Origin: Rapana venosa
Lineage: Eukaryota > Mollusca > Gastropoda > Neogastropoda > Muricidae
NCBI GenBank assembly: GCA_028751875.1
Contig: CM054143.1
Coordinates: forward strand, 66,786,730 to 66,850,729
DNA: 64,000 bases
Direction of reading: 5' to 3'
Shown here one piece after another: positions 43,320-54,849 of this stretch (positions are counted from its first letter, which is position 1; every line of letters starts with the position of its first letter). The position numbers and the translations under genes are program-made. Below the pieces are notes generated by a model. That model was not told the origin of the DNA. It saw nothing but the letters and a program-made list of their open reading frames with translations, and did no database searches.

Positions 43320-45045
43320 TCCAAGACAAAAATGGGAAGTGTCTCACTGACGACCAGGATATTCTGAACAGATGGACCCGAATACTGCTCCGACCTGTAT
43401 AACTATAGAACCGCAGGAGATCCAGAAGTCCTTTAAAGTACTCGCAAGCAAAGACACAGACAGTCACCCTATCCTCCGGAAAGAAATGGAAACAGCAATC
43501 AGATCGCTGAAAAAGGGAAAGTCAGCAGGGCTGACAACATTCCAGCTGAGTTGGTTCAAGTGGAGGGGAAGCCATGATCAGCGCCCTAAATAAGAATCTG
43601 CAACAAGATCTGGCAACAGGAAATGGCCAACACCATGGGACACAGTCACTCATCATCACCCTCCCCAAGAAGGAAACTACAACAATGCCATAATTACCGC
43701 ACAATCAGCCTCATATGCCACCCAAGCAAGGTCATGCTACAGATAATATTGAATAGACTGAAGCCACAAGAGAAAGACCATCATTGGCTGAGGAACAAGC
43801 AGGTTTCAGCAGGGCGCAGCACAACAGAACAGATATTCAACCTCAGAATACTATGTGAGGGTACCTTCAACATCACAGGACATTTACCCTGTATTTAAAC
43901 GATTTAAGAAGGCATTTGACAGGGTGTGGCATCAGCTTTTGTGGGCAACCAGAATTTGTACAGCATCAATGCAAACCTGATCAAGTCATCAAAAGCTGTA
44001 CGCGAGGCCCCCCAGTGGGAGTGTACTACAACAACAACATTGGAGAATGGTTTCGAACAACAGTTGGAGTAAGGCAGGCTGTCTACTCTCACCCACTCTT
44101 TCAACATCTTCCTTGAGAGAATCAAGGCTGATGCACTGGAACATCATGAAGGATCAGTCAGCCATGGTGGCAGAACGATCACAAACCTTCGCTTCGCAGA
44201 TGACATTGATGGAATAGCAGGATCAGCAAAAAAAGCTTGCCAGCCTAACAGAACACTTGAATAAGGCCTCCAAAACAACGGCATGGAAATCAGGCAGAGA
44301 AGACCAAACTGATGACTAATAAACACCAACGGCATTAGCACTGTATCAGGGTTAAGGGACCAGAACGGGAAAACAGTTAAAAGTTTAAAAGGTACCTGGG
44401 AGGGGGCCAATTGTTTTAGACCGGGGAAACCCAAGCCAAAGAAATTTAATGCGGGACTGCACAGCCAATAACAGCTTTGTAAAAAACCAAAACACCATCG
44501 GGAAGTTTAAAAAATTTTCCTTTTAAAAAAACTTACCCCCAAGATCAGACTAATGCGCTCCCTTGTCATACCCTTATTTCTTTTACCCTGTGAATCATGG
44601 ACCCTGACGCAGATTTGGAGAGAAGATCAGGGGGTTTGGAGATGAGATGCTTTCGGAGACCCTTGGCCTCCCCTTTACAAAAAACCAATAAGCAACAAAA
44701 AGCGGAATAACAGAACCCAGAAAACCTTTTGGAACCCTTTTAAACCCTTTCTAAAGATCTTGAAAAAGCGTAAATTTTTAAAGGGTTTTTAAGGGGCATG
44801 TCAAAATTTTTCCAAAGGATTTTGAAAAAGACTTTTTAAACAAGGCATTTGTCCAAGGAGGAAGAAGAAGAGGCAGACCAAGGAAGAGCGGGGAAAAGGA
44901 AATAACCTCACAAATGGACAGGCAAAAAACTCAAAAAAACCCTGAAAAAAGCAAACAGAAAAGAGGAATGGGGGGAAAACGGGTTGTTGGGGCTTTGGGA
45001 GGGTGCCCCCGGCGTCAGACTACGGGCCCAATAAAATAGTAGATG
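43315..45045 (+). pseudogene. RTE retrotransposon (RTE-a type), 5'-truncated
   Basis: Plus-strand RTE in the opposite orientation to its neighbour, starting head-to-head with it. Readable blocks across frames are DKNGKCLTDDQDILNRW, ADNIPAELVQVEG, SLIITLPKK, LAEEQAGFS, a damaged KAFDRVWHQL-like motif A near 43,905, GEWFRTTVGVRQA (44,040-44,080) and a RFADDIDGIAG-like catalytic block near 44,190-44,220. From about 44,340 the sequence becomes homopolymer-rich. The C-terminus is still traceable as LEMRCF-like, GRQRK-like and a final PRRQTTG near 45,015. The transition from clean to noisy within one element is notable. Confidence 0.85.
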
Positions 45046-46469
45046 TGGGGATTTAAATTGCACACTCCCCCTTCTGGGAAAAAAGGGACTGTACTTTCAG
45101 TAACCAGTAATTCGTTTATTAAAAACCATTTCAAAATTCTCATCTTTTTCTACTTAATGTTTGGCAATTTTACAAGAACCCTAGATTTTTTCGAATAAAA
45201 ACCCTTTTTTGTTTTTGGGAACCAAATTTTTCATTTCCCCAAAGCCCCTTTTTCCCAAAAGAAAACGGGAAAAATAGGAGGTAAATATTTTTGGAAGTGA
45301 TCTTTTTTCCCCAATTGCTATCCCCCCCCCCTCTTCTTTTTTTGGGTTCAGAATTAAGGGATTGGAAAAACCATTTTTAATCCCAATATGAAATTTTTTT
45401 TATTGTTTTTGTTTGACTGGAAAAAATTTAAAAGATTTTTTGATAAAGAAAATAAAAAAGGGTATCAAAAGTAATGATATTAATTTTTTTTAAAAGCCAA
45501 TTTATAAAAATTTTTTTCGGCAAAAAATCTTAGTTTCTACCCAAAGGGTATTCACCCATGAATTTGGGAAAAAAGGGCATTCCAAATTTTATGGGGGAAA
45601 AATCCTGCATGCCCAAAAGGGTTTTTGAATAACAAAAAAAGCTGCCCATAAAAAATATTTAAAAAAAAAAATAAAATGTCAGAAAATCATTTTTCCCTTT
45701 TGAAAAAAGCAAAAAATTTCTTTGTGATAAAACTGGGTTTAACAAAGCAAAGGTCAAATTTTTGGGCTTCCTTTGTTTCAAGAAAGTTAAACCCCTTAAA
45801 ATGTTTACCAAAAGTGTGGAGTAAAACAAAAATATGAAAAGTGGGGTTAGACTTCCTAATTGTCCCCCTTTTAAAATTTAAAGACAATTTAACTTCCAAA
45901 CTAATTCAGAGCAAGTGAAACGATCATAGAAATGTTTTTTAAAACAAAATGAGTGATAAAATTTTTCAGAAAAAAATGCAAAATGTATAGAGATAAAGAA
46001 AAACAGGAAAAAACATTTATGAAGACCCTGGGGAGGTTTAATTTAATTTAAATTTCGTCAAAGGGGTCCCCCAAAAATTGCAAGAGGGTTATGATGCTCT
46101 CCCCACTCTTGGGAAAAAAAAGAACATCGGGTTGGGATAAAAATGCTATTTTTAAATGAATTGGGTTTAAAAAAAGCTGGCCCGAAAAAAAGGTTTTTGT
46201 TATTACTAATTTTTTCAAAAGTTTCTGGGGGTCAAGGGGTCATTCCAAGGGAAAAAGAAAACATTCCATTTTAGTGCCAGTCCAAAGCAGGGTAAAAACC
46301 CAAAAGTGTTTTTAAAAAAAGGGTTTCAGAAACCCATCCCGTTAAAACCCCTCCCCCAGGAAAACTTGTGGGAAAAAATAAAATTTTTAAAAACTAAATC
46401 ATTTATTGCTATAAAAACAAAAAAGTTTTCCCCCCTTTGCCCGGCAATTTTTTGAAAAAAATAGATCAC
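45046..46469. other. AT-rich noisy tract, no gene resolved
   Basis: Runs of three to seven identical bases dominate and no frame persists. It could hold the 5' part of the following I-like RT. Confidence 0.45.
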
Positions 46470-47410
46470 ACAGGGTCATTGATTAAACCCCATTTCGCAA
46501 AAATTAAAAACAATTTTCTAAATAGGGAAAAAAGGGCTTACCAAACCTTTTTTGATATAAAGAAACATATGGGTTTAGGGCCCGGCCTAAAAAGTTACTT
46601 TAAAACTAAAAAAAATAATTGGGTTATCGGTAAAAATGTTAAAATAATATTAAAACAAATTTTTCTCAGAAAGAGGGAAGCAAAGGCCAAAAATTGAAAA
46701 TTCCCATTCACTTTTTCATTTCCCCCAAAAAATGGGGATTCCAAAAGGATAGGGTTTTGGCTCCCCCATCCTTTTTTCAATATCTTTTTTATGAACTCCC
46801 TCAGTGCCTCTCCAGTAATGCCATACATGTCCAGTTTGTGATGAAATTGTATGTGGATGAATGTTACAATGAAAAAAGAAAACACCAAAAGAGGCACGAA
46901 ACTATTAAAAAAATATGTATCAGCTTGAGCAAAACCCAAAACTTAATTACTACATTTTTTAGAATGGTCTTTCATTGTCTCCTGAAAAGACTAATCTCGT
47001 ACTTTTCAATAATGGCACTAACCCACAAGTTCTACTTGTTTTCTAAATAGATGGGAAAGTTTTGTAATATTAAGCTTTGGTGAAGTTTTTAGGAGTATAT
47101 TTTATGTCTACACTAAGTTTGAATTATCACATTGACTATTTAAACACTAAGGCTCGAAAAGTCTTAATCTCCTGAAAGTTATTAGTAAAAAAAGTGTGGG
47201 CTTATGATGTAGCTTTTTTAAAACATTTGGGCATTATCTTTAGTACGTTCCAGACTAATTTATGGCCAGGAAGCATTTTTCAGAGCTCCAAAATATTTAT
47301 TACAGAAAATGACAAGACTAGACTGCAAGGCTTTTCATTAGCTCTGGGGGTACCTTTTCATGCATCGTCCATGGGTACCTATAAGGAGGTAGGAATTTTG
47401 CCATTAGACA
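46470..47410 (+). pseudogene. I-clade-type RT fragment
   Basis: The plus strand shows, with frame changes, FFDIKKHM (motif A, about 46,548), a GIPKGxVLAPxxFQYLF-like motif B (46,735-46,790) and ELPQCLSSNAIHVQF. A LYVDEC catalytic block (about 46,850) has Glu where the second Asp is expected. LSPEKTNLVLFNNGT, a thumb block, and LALGVPFHASSMGTY with KEVGILPLDKYRQ (47,330-47,420) follow. The last two blocks are typical of I-clade proteins just ahead of their RNase H domain. The element is cut there by the tail of the next RTE copy. It could be the RT half of the endonuclease fragment at 39,247. Confidence 0.75.
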
Positions 47411-47419
47411 AATATCGAC

Positions 47420-48990
47420 AACTCATCATCATCATCAGTCCCGTGACCTTGGCGGTCGTGGAGGAGACACGAAAGACGTGACCTTGGCGGTCGTGGAGGA
47501 GACACAAAAGACGATGCCATGGTAAGCCTCCTCCATCCATCTCGCTCCTCGGCTCTGCGCAGTAGTGCCGAGTCATTCATCCTGGTCCATTCTCTGATGT
47601 TGTCCATCCATGACTTGTTCTGTCTTCCCCTCTTTCTGCCCCCTTCGAGTGTTCCCTGCAGTACTGTTTTTGGCAGTGTTGTGTCGGGTGACTGGCCGAA
47701 CCATGTCAGCTTTTTCTTCTTGACGATGATGAGTAGGGGTTCTGTGGACCTGCCAGCCGTGTTATTTGGCTCTTGAACAAATTCAGTGGTCTTTCTTTCT
47801 CTCCAGGATATGCCAGCAGTTTTCTATGGCATTTTGTTTCAAATGACTGGATTCGCTTTGCTGTTTCAGCAGCCCAATGTCCAGGTGTCACTTCCGTACA
47901 GCGGATAGGTCTGAATTAGGGCTTTTTTAGAGCTTTAGTTTGATTGGGAAATGATCTCTTTACTTTTCCATATGGTGGTGAGTTTTGTCATGGAAGATTG
48001 TTGCCATGGCTAGTCTGATTTTGATTTCTGTCGTGGATAGCCCGTCCTTTTTTTGAGTTTTGTGCCAAGGTATTTAAAAGCGTTTTACCTCCTCCAGTTG
48101 TGGCCTCATGTAAATTTTACGCAGTGGCTTTTGCTCGTGCTGTTCACAAGTACTTTACTTTTCTCCGAGCTCACCTCCATCCCATATGTTTCCAGCTCTG
48201 TTTCGAGTCTGGTCGTAAGATCTTGCAGCTCTGTGTTACTTCCGCCCATGAGGTCAATGTCATGGGGCAAAACCGCAAGTTTGTTGGGGTTTGCCGCCAA
48301 TGGAGATGGTTTTAGATGGAATTTCATGGAGGGTCTTCTCATAATGTTTTCCAAGAACAGATTAAACAGGACTGGAGATAACAGGCATCCTTGTCAGACC
48401 CCAAATGTGGTTTTGAAAGTATTTTCCAAACCTGATTGTTCAGAAGGACTGCACTGCTTGCGGTGTTGTATAGTGCTTGAAGGGTTTGCACTAGTCCTTT
48501 TTCAATGCCAAACATTTCTGAGGACCTGCCACAGGCCTTCGTGCCTAATCTGTCAAAAAAGCCTTCTTGAAAAAAGTCGATAAAAGTTGGGGAAACAGGT
48601 CTCTCTGATGTTGAAGATGTTTTTCCATCAGGATGTGGCAGTTAAAAATCTGTTCAATTGTGCTCCTGCCTGCCCTGAACCCAGCTTGTTCCTCTGCAAG
48701 GTGTTCTTCTGTCTCGTTCCTGAGTCGATTCAAAATAACTTTGAGCATGATCTTGCTGGCGTGGCTGATGAGGCTGATTGTTCTATCATTTAGGCATTTC
48801 TTGGGCAGGGGTATGATGAGTGATTGTGTCCATTCTGTTGGCCACCCAAATCTTCTGACAGATAGCTGTGACATGTGTGATGACTGTTTCGCCACCATGC
48901 TTGAGCAGCTCTGCTGGTATGTTGTCTGCTCCTGGGGACTTTCCTACTAGTAAACTGCGGATGGCTTTTCCACTTCTTCCCCGTATAGGG
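47420..48990 (-). pseudogene. RTE retrotransposon (RTE-c, copy 3), RT and C-terminus
   Basis: From a CATCATCATCATCAG tail (47,424-47,438), the minus strand encodes the C-terminus ALLRRAEERDGWRRLTMASS ending PPRPPRSR. A 35-bp tandem duplication sits at 47,443-47,512. Next come VRTWTL-like and KCHRKLLAYP-like thumb blocks and HDIDLMGGSNTELQDLTTRL. That last block sits where the catalytic aspartates should be, and only HDID remains. ILNRLRNETEEHLAEEQAGF, RAGRSTIEQIFN and WPTEWTQSLIIPLPKK complete it. The 5' truncation is near 48,990 (GKSPGADNIPAELL-like). The damaged catalytic site and frameshifts make it dead. Confidence 0.9.
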
Positions 48991-50154
48991 AATGGCGAGG
49001 GTACCCTTTATTTTGCTGCTTCCCTCTTCTATTAGCTCTTGTCAGGTTGGATTGGGTAGTTGTATGTTCTTTACAATACCAGACCACCGCAACTCTGGTG
49101 GCTAAAAATTCCCCTTACGTTGTTAAAAAACAAGAAACCAATGTGGAAACGAAATTAGTTAAGTTGATGTCAACTTTTTTCCAAAAAGAACATTCATTCC
49201 TCTGCTCACAGCAAAACTTATTTCAATTATTTTTACAAGCAATATATTTCCCAAAAAAAATTCTAAATCAAAGATTCTTTCCTCGCCTTGTCCCCCTGGG
49301 GAACTTAAAAGAGTAAAATTTTGACGTAAATTAAAATTTTTTAAGAAAAAAAATAATGAAAATATTCTTGTGCATCAGTAAAAGAATAAAAAAAAAAAAC
49401 TAAATATCCAAATCATTTAATAAACTACACAGTTGGGTTCCCTTTTGAACAAAATTTAGGGGGGTGAGCGTTTTGTCATACCATCTAAAAAACATGAGAA
49501 AACGACATTTTTCAGGGTTGTGCGGAAAATGGGGAAATAATCAGTTTTCCAAAACATACAAACCACAACGTCGCCACAAAACTCATCAAATAAAAACTCA
49601 CTAATATTCTTTCCCTTTTGAGAAGAGGAGGGAGGGAAAGGAGGAAATGAAATGCGAAAAAATTTTCAATGTTGGGCCCCCCATAAGGGGGTGTGTTTTA
49701 AACAAACATTCCAAACATGTTCAAAAAGCATTTTGAACAAAAATAATCCCCAAGTACAGTAGTATTTTAAATTTTAAAATTTATACAAATATTTAAAAGT
49801 TAAAAATGTTATTTTTCTTTGGTTGTAAAGCTTTTAAAAGCAAACATGGAAAGGAACTCAATATTTTTTTGGGTTTCAAAAACTGATTTTTTAAAACAAT
49901 TTAAAAGTACAAATAATTTTAAAAATAAAACTTTTATTCGACCCCCTTCATTTTAAGGAAAGAAGCTTCAAAGGGTTTCTTGGGAAATTGGCCAAAAAAA
50001 AAAATTTTTTTGTCATGTTTTTTGTGTCTTTGTTTTTGGGAAAAATTAGAATTTTTTTCCTAATAAAGTAAAAGCCTATACAAACTAAAACCACCCCCAA
50101 AAAGACTGGAAAAACCTCCCTGCCACCACAACTACAACTTCCGTCTGATAAACC
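48991..50154. other. AT-rich noisy tract, no gene resolved
   Basis: Homopolymer-dense, no recognisable frame or repeat tail. Confidence 0.45.
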
Positions 50155-50460
50155 ATTTATAAACCTTTACTTTGATTAACCAACAAACCAAACCACTCAC
50201 AAAAACCCAAGAGATACCAATTTTTTTTCCCCCTTTTATCTAAATTATATAACATATGGTATGCTTTTTGGGGTAACCAATGATTATCCATTCCTTTAAA
50301 ATTTTCACCATACAAAACACATCTCACGATGGAATTCACAAAAATTGGTAAAACGATTGTTTCTGCTAACAAGATCTTGGGGGTTTTTTATAGTTTTCCC
50401 AAGAAATTTTTTTTGTCAAATAAATTTAAAATTTTTTACATTGGTTGCAGTCATAAAGAC
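50155..50460 (-). pseudogene. Element T-like ORF2 C-terminal fragment
   Basis: The minus-strand frame ETIVLPIFVNSIVRCVLYG then NHWLPQKAYHMLYNLDKRGK aligns with RYPIYLNSYVKCITYW and HRLPHRAYKMLYNLDGNGKK in element T (27,740-27,900). It is therefore a second, diverged copy of that family or a close relative. Only about 70 residues are readable before noise. Confidence 0.8.
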
Positions 50461-50800
50461 CCCCTTTTCAGCCCAAGTATGGACGGGGATGGGATAGTCA
50501 GTGGTCGGGGCACTCGTTTCCCCCCAAGTTAAACTGGTGGAGCGAGGTTACCAGTTGGTGGGTGACCGTTTCTGGCCTTTGGGTTTAGTACAGTTCCCCC
50601 GTTTACCCAGCTGAAATGGGTACCCCGTCCTCTTTAGGGTCAGGGAAGGTAAAGCACGGGGAGAGGAGATGGCGCCCCCCCCATAGTGGCCCCAGAGAAG
50701 GAGGCTCTGACGCCTCGCTCCCCTACGACCCTTATAGTTATGGGAAAACCCCCTTTCCTTTTTCCTTATGTATGGGGGGAACCTGAGCATAAATAAATTT
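50461..50800. mobile_element. Probable SINE inserted in the T-like fragment
   Basis: A GC-richer island within noisy AT DNA: GGGATAGTCAGTGGTCGGGG, CACTCGTTTCC, GGAGCGAGGTTACCAG and TTGGTGGGTGACCG suggest a tRNA-like head. The body continues with CCCAGCTGAAATGGGTACCC, GGAAGGTAAAGCACGGGGAG, AGGAGATGGCGCC and GCTCCCCTACGACCC. It lies between the T-like C-terminus (left) and its motif A region (right), so it probably interrupts them. Orientation by the head is plus. Confidence 0.5.
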
Positions 50801-50807
50801 AGTATGT

Positions 50808-50884
50808 CCTATTAATAATAATAATATATGGGAAATTTATATAGCGCTGAACTTTTAAAAAAACAAAAAAATCGAAGCGCTTTT
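50808..50884 (-). mobile_element. L2-type 3' end remnant
   Basis: (AAT)n, then ATGGGAAATTTATATAGCGC, TGAAC and a TCGAAGCGCTTTTG word. Truncated to about 75 bp, minus orientation. Confidence 0.7.
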
Positions 50885-51075
50885 GAAGTATCGAAAGCTT
50901 TTTTAAAATCTATAAAAGCAAATACAAATTACGATTAAGTGAAAATGTTTTGTACAAAGGCCCTCAAAATAAAATGTGTCTATGTTGAGTGTTTCGTTTA
51001 AAAATGCTTTTGGGAAATTCACCTTTATTTTTATTTGCTTCTTCATTTGAAGCTTAATTAATAATTTTACTGTAA
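50885..51075 (-). pseudogene. Element T-like RT fingers and motif A fragment
   Basis: The minus strand gives a FPKAFLNETLNIDTFYF-like block matching the AGFKKDYSTVDHMF region of T, then a FIDFKKAF-like motif A at about 50,890-50,915. It pairs with the C-terminal fragment at 50,155, the pieces being separated by SINE and L2 insertions and missing sequence. Confidence 0.6.
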
Positions 51076-52020
51076 AATTTTACTGTAGATCACACAGGCA
51101 AAAACCTCTTTTGTTTTTGGATTTTAAATCTTTTTTTGTAAAAAAAAAAACACAAAACCCAAAAGGGGAAAAAAAAAAATTTTTAAAAGGGAGAAAAGAA
51201 AAAAAAAAAAACCCAACAAAATTAAAAACCTTAAAACTGATCCCCAAATTTGAGTCAATTACCCTGCAGTTGTAAATTTTTTCCTTAAACAAAAACCCTC
51301 CTTAGAAGAGGGTTTAAAAATTTTTTCATCTTTTTGAAAAAAAATTTTTTTAAAAAAATTAAAAGGGCCAAAGACCACAGAAATTTGGAATTGGGGTCTT
51401 TTATTGGAAATTTAAAATTTCCAAATTCTTTTAAATTTTAACTTTTTAACCTCGAACCGCTTTTATTTTTTTCTTTTCTGTTTGAATTATTTCCTTTATT
51501 ACAGTAAAACTTTTTGATAAGGAAAATGATTAAAGGAATTAACTTCTTTGTTCGCCTTTTCCTAAAATTGTTGTTTTAAACTTGAAAATTTTTTTATAAA
51601 TTGCCCTTTTAATAGGTAATTTAAAAAAGTTGAATTTTTTCAAAATAATAAAGTTTTCTTTACTTGACTAATGGTAAACTTTAAATCATTCAGTATCTTC
51701 TATCTGGGTTTTGCTTTTTCTTCATCTCCAAATTTAACTAATTCTATTTTATTCAGAGAATTTTTTGAAAATTGTAATTTTAAAAAAAACAAAATTAACT
51801 ATACCCAAAAAAAATTTTTTAAGAATGTTAATATTTTGTACCCCGGGGACCCTTTTAAAAATTTTTTCCCCTTCAAAATTTTAAAAAAGGAAAAAGGGGG
51901 AAAAAAGATTTAAAAAGAGGGAAAAAGAGGGCACTCATTAAACTTATGTACAGAGGAAAGTCCAAAAAAGTAAGAAAGTAAAAAATTGAATCCTTCTCCG
52001 GATAATTTTAAAAAACGAGA
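51076..52020. other. AT-rich noisy tract, no gene resolved
   Basis: Homopolymer-dense. No frame with a recognised motif. Confidence 0.45.
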
Positions 52021-52035
52021 CGTTTTAAAAAAAAG

Positions 52036-52105
52036 AAGAGAGAGAGAAGAGAGAAAAAGAGAGAGAGAGAGAGAGACAAAGAACAAAGACAGACAGACAG
52101 AGACA
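52036..52105. repeat. (GA)n and GACA-rich microsatellite
   Basis: GAGAGAAGAGAG-type repeats, then CAGACAGACAGAGAC. Confidence 0.85.
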
Positions 52106-52121
52106 GAAACAGAGGTGGGTT

Positions 52122-52259
52122 TGTATTTAAAAAGAAAATTTCCCAATATAAAATTTCCCAAAACAGTCCCGATCACCATAACACTCGTTTTTATTAACTC
52201 GTTTCAAATTGTATGTCTGATAATGAAAAAACTCAAATCCCCATATTTTCACACTTTTA

Positions 52260-52262
<3 letters not shown>
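52122..52262. repeat. Dispersed repeat pair, copy 1
   Basis: CCCAATATAAAATTTCCCAA, CAGTCCCGATCACCATAACAC, TTCAAATTGTATGTCTGATA and ATGAAAAAACTCAAATCC match 54,230-54,360 in order and spacing. Both copies follow a GA/GACA microsatellite. Identity of the family is unknown. Confidence 0.7.
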
Positions 52263-52299
<37 letters not shown>

Positions 52300-52330
52300 G
52301 AGAAAAGGGAGAGAGAAAAGAGAGCTCTCT
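52263..52330. repeat. (GA)n microsatellite
   Basis: GA tract followed by GAGAGGAGAGAGG variants. Confidence 0.9.
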
Positions 52331-53155
52331 TTCGTCTTGTCTCTCTTCTGTTTTTGTAGAAAGTTTGAAAAAGGGGGACAGCCACAAACAAACTGTATAT
52401 GAACAGGTTTTTTAAAAGAGATTTCGGGCCCTAAAAATTTGGAGGGTCTCCTGTTCATATTTCACGTTTGGGCAGTTGCCCTACTGTCTTTTTGTTTTTA
52501 GGCTGTCTTCTACCCTTTCTGGGGGGCTGGAGGCCTGAAAATAAATTGTGCTCATTGTTCAGGGTTCCCCCCCCCCCTCTCTCTCTCCCCTTTCTCTCTT
52601 TCTGTCTTATCTGTTCTGTCTCTCGTCGTCTCTTTTTTGCACTAATGTTAGGGACATTTGGGGGATATGTGTTTTGTTGAATACTATTTTTTCCCTTTTT
52701 GTTTGAATAATTATAATCAATGTATTTGTTTCGACAAAAATTTCGAGACATTTGGGGAAATTTAAAATTGTTTGTTGATAATCTATTTTTTTTTTAAAAT
52801 ATAGGTTAAATGTTGTTAATGGTGGGTTTTGTTGTTCTTTTGTTTGTTGGGTTGTTGTTTGTTTTTTTTTTGGGGTGGTGGTGGTGGTGGGGGTGTGTTA
52901 TTCTTGTGGTTTGTTTTGTTTTAGTTTTTTTTTTGTTTGTTTTTTTGAAAACCATAATCAAGGCAAAGGGCCATATGAAAAAATATGTGAATGTTATCTG
53001 AACCCCCTGAAAAACTCTTCCCCTCCTCCCCCCTTTCACTTCTTCTTCTTCCTGATTTTTATTGTTTTTTTCCCTGCATTGTGGTAAGTTTCTGGCGGGG
53101 GGCATTTGTCTTGGTATGTGTTTGCTACCTGCACTTTTCCCCTGTACCTTTTAAT
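52331..53155. other. No gene recognised; simple-sequence patches
   Basis: (CT)n near 52,567-52,600, T-rich and TGG-rich patches near 52,860-52,900. Probable 3' UTR debris of the P family described below, without a definable boundary. Confidence 0.4.
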
Positions 53156-53165
53156 CATTTAGTTG

Positions 53166-53216
53166 TTGCATCCCCCCCCCTACCCCCCCCCCCCCACCCC
53201 CCCCCCCAACCCCCCC
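53166..53216. repeat. C tract (complement of P-family G tract)
   Basis: Runs of C broken by single A or T, matching in context the C/G tracts of the other P-family 3' UTRs. Confidence 0.7.
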
Positions 53217-53274
53217 TTCATTTATGGGCCAATGGACACTTATAAATTTTAAATATTGTGAGTTTCTTTCTCTT

Positions 53275-53520
53275 TTCCCTCTCTCTCTCTCTCTCTCTCT
53301 TCTTTTTCTCTCTCTTTTCCCCTTCTCTCCATCGTATTAACTGTTGTCATTTTTGGATTTACTACTGTGTTGCGTTATCATATAATGTCATTACCCTTCA
53401 TAAGGGCCCTGGCCAAAAAATAAATTTAAACATCCGAATCCTCTCTCTCTCTCTCTCTCTCCCTCTCTCCTCTCTCTCTCCTCCAATCTCTCTCTCAAAA
53501 CACAAACACAACACACACGA
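53275..53520. repeat. (CT)n microsatellites
   Basis: CT tracts at about 53,280-53,325 and 53,441-53,495, separated by about 110 bp of unique sequence. Confidence 0.85.
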
Positions 53521-53591
53521 AAAAAATGTGTGCGTCCCGGGTCCCGGGCCCCAGAACCCAAGAGGTGGAGTGCAAAAGGAAAAAAAAAACC

Positions 53592-53595
<4 letters not shown>

Positions 53596-53627
<32 letters not shown>

Positions 53628-54010
53628 CTTTTATTTCGAGAAAATGAATAAGCCTCATGTGTTTTTTTTACATCCAGTCCCCCGCCCGTAGGGATAATTT
53701 TAATATAACCCAAACTTATACAGTTCACGTAAAAAACAGGGGAAATCCCCCTTTTAAAAAAGCCCCCCCCCCCAACAACCCCCCCCCCCCCCCCGAAAGC
53801 AAAAAATAAAAAAAAACCCCAAACCCCCCCTCCCACCACACCACCCCCAAAAGAAAGAACAAAACCCAAACACAAACAAAAAACAAAAAGAGAAAAAAAA
53901 CCAAACCAAAAAAGAAAAAAAAAAAAAAAAAAAAAGAAAAAAACCCCAAAACCAAAAGAAGAATAACCCCCAAATTAATAATACAAAGATAAACATCACA
54001 CTTGTCAAAT
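53596..54010 (-). mobile_element. P-family 3' end, copy 1
   Basis: The minus strand holds a T-rich stretch, a G tract (complement of 53,762-53,795) and an AAAGGGGGATTTCCCCTG block. Next come GTGAACTGTATAAGTTTGGG, a CCCTACGGGCGGGGGACTGG block (53,675-53,695) and TGTAAAAAAAACACATGAGG. The terminal TTCTCGAAATAAAAGAATC then meets a GA/TC microsatellite at 53,597-53,625. Confidence 0.8.
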
Positions 54011-54149
54011 GGACATATACTTGTTACAATAACAAAATATTGAAATGGGCATCTTTAAGACTTAAGTAAGAGGACAAGTTCCAAAATTTTGGAAAATTTA
54101 AAAAAAGAATCCTTCATAGGAAAACCCATAACTAAAAGCAAAACGTAAA

Positions 54150-54210
54150 AGGTGAGAGAGAGAGAGAGAAAGGGGGAAAAGGGGAGGAGAGAGAGAGAGA
54201 CAGAGACAGA
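54150..54210. repeat. (GA)n and GACA microsatellite
   Basis: GAGAGAGAGAAAGGGGG, then GAGAGAGACAGAGACAGAGAC. Confidence 0.85.
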
Positions 54211-54227
54211 GACAAGATGCGTGGTGT

Positions 54228-54362
54228 TTTTTCAAAGATATACCCAATATATAATTCCCAAACAGTACAGATCACCATAACACTCATTTTTGATTATATT
54301 TGTTTCAATTATAATGTCATGTAATGAAAAAAACTAAATACCTATATATTCCAAATAAAAAA
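54228..54362. repeat. Dispersed repeat pair, copy 2
   Basis: Homologous to 52,122-52,262 (CCCAATATATAATTCCCAAA, CAGTACAGATCACCATAACA, TTATAATGTCATGTAATG). Confidence 0.7.
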
Positions 54363-54840
54363 AAAAAGAAATCTAAACCTATACAGTCATTGAGGGGGAA
54401 GAATGTGGTGGGGTGTGAGTGATTTGGGTGGGGGTGTGTGTGTGTTGTGTGTGTGTGTTCGGGGGTAATACTAAAATAATAATACTCACGAGCACACGAT
54501 CAACACCAACATTTTTAAATATATTGGTGTATGGTGTGGGGGGGTCGTGGGCGTGTTCGCACACACACGTACGTGGGGGTGTACGGCTGGTATATGGTGC
54601 GTAAAAAAAAGTTTTTAGTTTTGTCAAGGGGTTTTAAATTGTGTTCAAAATTTGTTGTTGCTGCGGGCTTTTTGCGTGTGTTGTGCGCATGCGGGGTGTG
54701 TGGGGTGTGTGTGTTCGTGACATTTTTTTTAAAAAACCCAAATATGAAATATAGTTTTGTGTTTTTGATTTTTGATGTTATAAATCTGCCTTCAGTTTTG
54801 TAATTCCCCCTTCATGGGATGATTAAAGTTTTTTGATTGA
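54363..54840. other. TG-rich microsatellites, no gene
   Basis: GTGTGTGTG blocks at about 54,430-54,460 and 54,695-54,715 with intervening GTGGGGG. No recognised frame. Confidence 0.5.
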
Positions 54841-54849
54841 TTGACTTGA

